This document shows positions 60,378 to 64,000 of a stretch of DNA of 64,000 nucleotides, piece after piece. The position numbers and the translations under genes were made by a program. Position 1 is the stretch's first letter. Every line of letters begins with the position of its first letter. Below the pieces are notes generated by a model, which worked only from the letters and a program-made list of their open reading frames with translations, was not told where the DNA came from and searched no databases. Source of the stretch: Opitutia bacterium UBA4506. Lineage in GTDB: Bacteria > Verrucomicrobiota > Verrucomicrobiia > Opitutales > Puniceicoccaceae. The stretch lies in the NCBI GenBank assembly GCA_002388665.1, contig DGMY01000040.1, forward strand, positions 11,782 through 75,781, read 5' to 3'.

Positions 60378-60412
60378 AAAAAAAGGGGCCATCCGCCGAA
60401 ACGGATGGCCCC
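60378..60412 (-). terminator. Strong leftward intrinsic terminator
   Basis: A perfect 11-bp GC-rich stem (60385-60395 with 60402-60412, 6-nt loop) followed on the minus strand by a run of seven or more T (60378-60384). It is clearly oriented to end leftward transcription. The only leftward units that could use it are the HTH-like ORF and the two hairpin repeats to its right. Confidence 0.88.
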
Positions 60413-60445
60413 AGATTGACAGAATCAGATTGTTGAGGAGCGATA

Positions 60446-60553
60446 TTTTTCAACGGGGTTCCTTTCGGAACCCCTCTTTCATCTTGGCTCGGCAAGGGCA
60501 ATATCGACCTTCCGGGTTTTTCAACGGGCTTCCTTTCGGAAGCCCTCTTTCAT
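60446..60553 (-). repeat. Pair of 37-bp hairpin repeats with a compensatory base-pair change
   Basis: The copies at 60446-60482 and 60517-60553 are identical at 35 of 37 positions and are separated by 34 bp. Each folds into an 8-bp stem (for example 60455-60462 with 60467-60474). The only two differences are a G-C pair (60458-60471) replaced by a C-G pair (60529-60542), so pairing is kept. On the minus strand the loop is GAAA, a GNRA tetraloop closed by C-G, whereas the plus strand gives TTTC. This indicates a structured RNA read leftward. Each copy also encodes a 10-codon ATG-to-TGA frame on the minus strand, possibly by chance. Confidence 0.85.
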
Positions 60554-60560
60554 AGAGGTG

Positions 60561-60737
60561 CTACCTATCTCTTTTGTCCTCAATCCGTTCCACTCTCTTT
60601 GCAAGAGGTTCACGGATGTATGGTGCAAAGACACGGTAGCCCTTTGGTTTTGCGCGCAAATCGCTGTTCCTCAACACGCGAGCAATTGCGGGGGTGTTAA
60701 CGCCCCCCCGAACCTCTCGCGCATCTGATACTGTCAA
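60561..60737 (-). CDS. Short HTH-like protein, unannotated small ORF
   Basis: A 58-residue ORF from a TTG at 60737, with an open frame of about 80 codons if no start is required. The protein (MTVSDAREVRGGVNTPAIAR, then VLRNSDLRAKPKGYRVFAPY, then IREPLAKRVERIEDKRDR) is basic and resembles the tail of a DNA-binding protein, with AIARVLRNSDL reading like a recognition helix. There is no ATG, so the start or even intactness is uncertain. It is followed immediately by the two hairpin repeats and the leftward terminator, which suggests one transcript. Confidence 0.5.
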   Translation of the reverse strand: MTVSDAREVRGGVNTPAIARVLRNSDLRAKPKGYRVFAPYIREPLAKRVERIEDKRDR

Positions 60738-60806
60738 AGATCGATCATCTTCAGAGAAAAGGAAATCTTTTGAAGATACAAGGAAAAAATAATGTAAGTT
60801 GTTTTT

Positions 60807-60880
60807 ACGTATAGGGTTGCGCTATACGTGCAATGGTTAGGCGTAACATCTTGACTGCGAATTCAGGATGTTGATTACGC
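60807..60880. other. Two adjacent inverted repeats in an intergenic region
   Basis: ACGTATAG at 60807-60814 pairs with CTATACGT at 60822-60829 (7-nt loop). Next to it GCGTAACATC (60841-60850) pairs with the split arm GATGT and TACGC at 60867-60880, with a TGAT bulge. TGA (60852-60854) also pairs with TCA (60863-60865). They lie between the HTH-like ORF and the 87-codon gene. Roles as a terminator for the 87-codon gene, an operator or a recombination site are all possible. Confidence 0.45.
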
Positions 60881-60887
60881 AATCGGT

Positions 60888-61151
60888 TTAGTTCACCTTC
60901 TTCAGTCCGCTGGAGTATTCGATTAGTTCAGTGGCGTCCTCGGGGCTGGTGCGGGCGACCGTGTTGAAGTTCGTGCTGCTACGCTTGATGAGGCAGCGCT
61001 CGAGGTAGTCGGCATCGTCCATGCGGGATTCGCAGGGGACCGCCGAAACGCCTTGCAGTGTGCGGTCGTGGGCATATCTGCTGGGGTGGTCGAGGGAGAG
61101 CCACTTGTGGTAAAGTATGGTGGACTGAAAGGGCTGAATCGATGGACTCAT
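60888..61151 (-). CDS. Unknown 87-residue protein, GC-rich codon use
   Basis: An 87-residue protein (MSPSIQPFQSTILYHKWLSL, DHPSRYAHDRTLQGVSAVPC, then KRSSTNFNTVARTSPEDATE and a basic end). Its codons are strongly G/C in third position, unlike the AT-richer KAP gene next to it, which suggests a separate origin. There is no signal or membrane helix. It is divergent from the KAP gene, with about 60 bp between the starts. I recognise no family. A remnant of a larger gene cannot be excluded. Confidence 0.55.
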   Translation of the reverse strand: MSPSIQPFQSTILYHKWLSLDHPSRYAHDRTLQGVSAVPCESRMDDADYLERCLIKRSSTNFNTVARTSPEDATELIEYSSGLKKVN

Positions 61152-61211
61152 CTTTTAGGATTTCCGAAAGGACGGAATTCCCTGTAATACTTTTGGCGAT
61201 ATATCCTGATT

Positions 61212-63476
61212 ATGAAGAATACAGAGATCGCGAACCCCTTGATTGATGATTTCATCGGAAGTAGAGATGATCCGACACGGGCCGTTGATTGTTTGGATCG
61301 GAATGATTTTGCGCGGAGGGTTGCTACGGGGCTTCTAAGTTGGAGTAGTTCGGAAAGTTTAATTGCAGCCTTATACGGGCAATGGGGTAGTGGAAAGACT
61401 TGGCTATTGCATCGTATCATTGAGTCCTTGGAGGAGGATTCAGGCTTCCGGATCTGTCGATTCGAGCCCTGGCATTTCGGAAGTAACGAGCAGATTCTCG
61501 CGGAGTTTTTCGATATCGTTTTGCAGGAGTTAGACAAACCTTCCTCCTCCGAGGTCAAGGAGATGTCCGAGGAGCGGGCTCGTCTGTGGGAGATCTTGGC
61601 AGTCGCAACGGTCACGGGTCAGGTCGGTATGGCTGCATCAGCCACGTTCGGCCTTGACGGAAGCGAGTCAATGATTCCACTGCTTGGTTCCCTCGGGAAA
61701 CTGTTTAGAAAGGGGCAGGAGGCAGCTCAGCGAGAGGGTGGAAAATACTCCTTGGCGGATTTGCGATCCAAGCTGGTAGATTCGTTCGAAGAGGAGGATT
61801 GCCCCAAGATCCTTGTTGTCATCGATGACCTGGATCGACTCGCAAATGATCAGATTCAGATGATTTTCCGTTTGCTGAAGACAACCGTAAATCTTCCGAA
61901 GCTCTACTTTCTGATCCTCGGCGAGAGACGCCAGCTGGCGAATGCACTGGATGAGATTTCCGGCAACGACGGTGATCGCTATCTGGAAAAGATTGTTCAG
62001 GTCCCAATCGTCATCCCTGAGCCTGAGGAGGAAAAGTTGTTTAACCGCCTCATGGAGGGGCTTGATTCGATCGCTAAGTCTTGCGGTTATGATCTTTCGG
62101 CCCAATCGGCCAGACTTTCCTCTTTGTGGATGAGTTTTCTCAAGGAGAGGCTCTCGAATCTAAGGAGTATCCATCGATTACTAAGCATCACCGGTTTTCA
62201 CGCGGCTTGTCTTACGAGAGACGGAGTCATGGAAGTCGATCTCTTAGATCTCCTCGGTGTCGACTTCCTACGATTGTTTGCCCCGAAAACCTATGAGGCG
62301 ATCGCTCAGGAGCCTCCTACTGAGTCTTGGTGCTTGGTTGAAGGGATGAAATCAAATCGATCAAATGAGGACAGAACCGATTCAGAACGTTCCCTGAAGA
62401 TCTTGAATGAATCGGAGCTAGGGCCGGAGACCGCGTTAGCGGTGATTCTTCATCTTTTTCCTGAATTCGATTCTACCGTCTCGAGTTCTGTGCGTCGGAG
62501 TTTTGGCTACTCTAACGATCACCGGAAATTTATGCGATCCGGTGGAGCAACGCGGATCAGTTTCGACGAATCGATCCGGCTCTATCTTCAGTTGGGTGTC
62601 GATGCGAGTCGTCTACCGTTTTCCGCTTACCAAAGATTTTTGAGAATCGAAGATGAAGTTGAGGCTGTGAGATTGCTTGATGAATGGGGTAAAAATGGAT
62701 GGCGACGAAACTTCGTTGAACGCCTTAATCTTGACGAAAGTTATTGGAATAGAAGCGAGTCGTCTTTTCCCGTTTTGCTAGCCATGTCTTCGGTGTCGGA
62801 CGATTTCGAAGACGATGGAATAAACAGCGAATTGCACAAAGCTGAAAATGTTTGCTCGAAATTGCTGGGACGGATCCCGCCTGATGTCCGCCTGCAAGCG
62901 GTTCAAAAGCTTGTCGAAAAATCCAGAGGAGTCTCGATTCCTCTCCTGTTTATCGAACACATGCGAGAACAGAATAATTGCAAGTTCTTCGAAGGCTCGA
63001 AGCCCTCTGAGCCAGTTCCCGAAGCCAGTCGAGACGAGATCGAGAGTCTAGCTGAAACCTTGTTCGGTTTTACGCGTAAACGCTTTTTTCAGAGGCGATT
63101 TCCCGTGGACGAAAAACAAGGTTCTCGATTTTTTCGATTGGCTCACGCTTTGGGTCCAAAGCGGGTTGAAGAGATTCTCAGGAGCGAGCCCGACGGAGAT
63201 ACCGAGGCGACATGGGCGATTGCTATTGCGGTTGCCAGAAACCTATTTGCACGGTTCAACTCAGATCTACTGGACGCCTCGGCGGTTGCTGAAAACACAA
63301 GCTTCTCGGTCGTGAGTTCTTTGATAGAGTTTGCATCGCCGGAATTTTGGTTGGAGTTTATAGAGAAATCGTCGGATCAGCCCGATCTCGACGCTGCGCA
63401 AACAACGATTCTCGAACATATCCGTCTAGGTGTTCCCGTTTGGAAACGGGAGGCCGATACTTCTCAGCGTGGTTGA
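61212..63476 (+). CDS. KAP-family P-loop NTPase
   Basis: A 754-residue protein with Walker A LYGQWGSGKT (residues 54-63), a mostly hydrophobic insert at about 128-165 (ILAVATVTGQVGMAASATFG), and Walker B ILVVIDDLDRL (200-210). This arrangement, with a membrane-like insert between the two Walker motifs, is the hallmark of KAP ATPases, which occur in phage-defence contexts and in stress signalling. The remaining 500 residues have no recognised domain and contain scattered helical segments (LFNRLMEGLDSIAKSCG, SFPVLLAMSSVSDDFEDDG). It stands alone, divergent from the 87-codon gene. The family suggests antiviral function. Confidence 0.88.
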   Translation: MKNTEIANPLIDDFIGSRDDPTRAVDCLDRNDFARRVATGLLSWSSSESLIAALYGQWGSGKTWLLHRIIESLEEDSGFRICRFEPWHFGSNEQILAEFFDIVLQELDKPSSSEVKEMSEERARLWEILAVATVTGQVGMAASATFGLDGSESMIPLLGSLGKLFRKGQEAAQREGGKYSLADLRSKLVDSFEEEDCPKILVVIDDLDRLANDQIQMIFRLLKTTVNLPKLYFLILGERRQLANALDEISGNDGDRYLEKIVQVPIVIPEPEEEKLFNRLMEGLDSIAKSCGYDLSAQSARLSSLWMSFLKERLSNLRSIHRLLSITGFHAACLTRDGVMEVDLLDLLGVDFLRLFAPKTYEAIAQEPPTESWCLVEGMKSNRSNEDRTDSERSLKILNESELGPETALAVILHLFPEFDSTVSSSVRRSFGYSNDHRKFMRSGGATRISFDESIRLYLQLGVDASRLPFSAYQRFLRIEDEVEAVRLLDEWGKNGWRRNFVERLNLDESYWNRSESSFPVLLAMSSVSDDFEDDGINSELHKAENVCSKLLGRIPPDVRLQAVQKLVEKSRGVSIPLLFIEHMREQNNCKFFEGSKPSEPVPEASRDEIESLAETLFGFTRKRFFQRRFPVDEKQGSRFFRLAHALGPKRVEEILRSEPDGDTEATWAIAIAVARNLFARFNSDLLDASAVAENTSFSVVSSLIEFASPEFWLEFIEKSSDQPDLDAAQTTILEHIRLGVPVWKREADTSQRG

Positions 63477-63535
63477 TATAGCAATGCTTCAATTCGGTCC
63501 GTTTTGATCCGATCAATAGTTGAATTGCGATTTCC

Positions 63536-63549
63536 CCATGAGCTCATGG
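63536..63549. promoter_or_regulatory. Perfect 14-bp palindrome between KAP and a possible regulator
   Basis: CCATGAGCTCATGG is a perfect palindrome in the 165 bp between the KAP stop and the end of the next gene on the minus strand. A TTGATC-C-GATCAA palindrome lies about 30 bp to its left (near 63504-63516). They may be operators or only part of a terminator. Nothing more is visible in this gap. Confidence 0.35.
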
Positions 63550-63641
63550 AGGTGCTTCTCTAGATTGGTTGAAAAACGATTCTGAGTAACGGAGGTATTC
63601 ATCGGAACCCACGGAGTTTTTCCTTTTCTATAGTGCCTGCA

Positions 63642-63992
63642 TCATTCGAACTTAGGCTTCTTGCACATGTAAACGTACTCTCTTCCCCTTCGGATCTTTT
63701 CACAGTGGCCATCGTTCACAGCGGCGTTGAGGTATTTTCGTGCTCTTGCGACCGATATTTTGTGTTGGCGGGCATATTTCGCGGGAGTCACCTCATTTTC
63801 GTCGGAAAAAACGGTTCCCCAGTATTCGGCGATGCTTTCCATGCCATGGATAAGACTCTGGAAGTTTTCGGGGAACTTGTTTCCGAAGATCTCTTCTCCT
63901 CTTTCGCGTGTAAATTGAGCGAGATCTTGCCATTGACGCATTTCATCTCTCAGCGTGTTGCTTAAGAAGGACGATATTCGGGGATGTCCCAA
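63642..63992 (-). CDS. Winged-HTH-like protein, partial at the window edge
   Basis: The reading frame is open to the window edge; the first codon in the window that could start is a TTG at 63992, but the gene may begin further right. The 116 visible residues include WQDLAQFTRERGEEIFGNKF, a central helical part and TPAKYARQHKISVARARKYL followed by NAAVNDGHCEKIRRGREYVY, which reads as a helix-turn-helix and wing. It is convergent with the KAP gene. I infer a DNA-binding regulator; no family is claimed. Confidence 0.6.
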   Translation of the reverse strand: MGHPRISSFLSNTLRDEMRQWQDLAQFTRERGEEIFGNKFPENFQSLIHGMESIAEYWGTVFSDENEVTPAKYARQHKISVARARKYLNAAVNDGHCEKIRRGREYVYMCKKPKFE

Positions 63993-64000
63993 TTTTTGTT

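Noticed and set aside
60446..60553. CRISPR mini-array (two 37-bp repeats, 34-bp spacer)
   Set aside because: The lengths fit, but the two repeats differ by a compensatory pair, there are only two, and no cas genes lie nearby. A structured RNA pair explains the pattern better.
60800..60880. Integron attC-like site (GTTAGGC near 60836)
   Set aside because: A GTTRRRY-like box is present, but I find no matching RYYYAAC partner at the right spacing and no integron integrase in the window.

Overview
The window reads as a chromosome segment of a Verrucomicrobiota bacterium, probably class Opitutae (Puniceicoccales-like). This is an inference from two PEP-CTERM surface proteins, a DUF1559-like pseudopilin, carbohydrate-active genes mixed with compact housekeeping operons, and protein sequences that look verrucomicrobial. 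No rRNA is present to confirm it. Haem synthesis uses the oxygen-dependent HemF, and purine synthesis uses a small PurL with a PurQ that carries a PurS-like tail, so an aerobic or facultative prototroph is likely.

Layout. 1-4.3 kb (+): ribosomal protein L19, a tiny membrane protein, trpA, a lipoprotein, thyA-folA and a histidine phosphatase. 4.4-10.9 kb (-): one long leftward run with a SelW-like protein, an unknown protein, a sigma54-type regulator lacking its ATPase motifs, an intact NtrC-type regulator, a phosphate-binding-like periplasmic protein, then hemF and hemE joined by 4-bp overlaps. 11-13 kb (+): rpiB, clpP and a DapF homologue in which both catalytic cysteines are serine. 13-15 kb (-): a LacI regulator and a PEP-CTERM protein. 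15.2-20.9 kb (-): purL-purM-purQS-purC. 21.1-23.5 kb (+): IclR regulator, amidohydrolase, Rieske protein. 23.7-29.2 kb: thioredoxin-like protein, PEP-CTERM/pseudopilin pair, recJ, a coiled-coil HTH protein, tRNA-Gln, coaD, tRNA-Gly. 29.3-34.3 kb (-): gltB and a glutaredoxin-like protein. 34.5-37.8 kb (+): ketosynthase, SDR and glycosyltransferase. 38-47 kb: polysaccharide genes (sialate esterase, beta-helix lyase-like protein, GH36 alpha-galactosidase, AraC regulator), with a substrate-binding/TRIC-type membrane fusion between them. 47.2-52.6 kb: quinone reductase, ABM monooxygenase, bicupin, MFS transporter, transaldolase, hexapeptide-repeat protein.

From 52.66 kb a tRNA-Ser(GGA) with its terminator is followed directly by a tyrosine integrase, and the rest of the window looks like an integrative mobilizable element whose far end lies outside the window. 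It carries an HTH protein, a possible oriT, a MobV relaxase fused to a Toprim primase, small ORFs, a polynucleotide-3'-phosphatase-like HAD enzyme, a nucleotidyltransferase toxin-type pair with a palindromic operator, a metallophosphoesterase plus a broken copy of its 5' end, and a KAP-family P-loop NTPase.

The most unusual signal is at 60.38-60.74 kb. A leftward unit carries a short HTH-like ORF, two 37-bp hairpin repeats that differ only by one compensatory base-pair swap (GAAA tetraloop on the minus strand), and a strong intrinsic terminator. Its structure appears to be under selection. All statements rest on reading the sequence; no database search or folding program was run.
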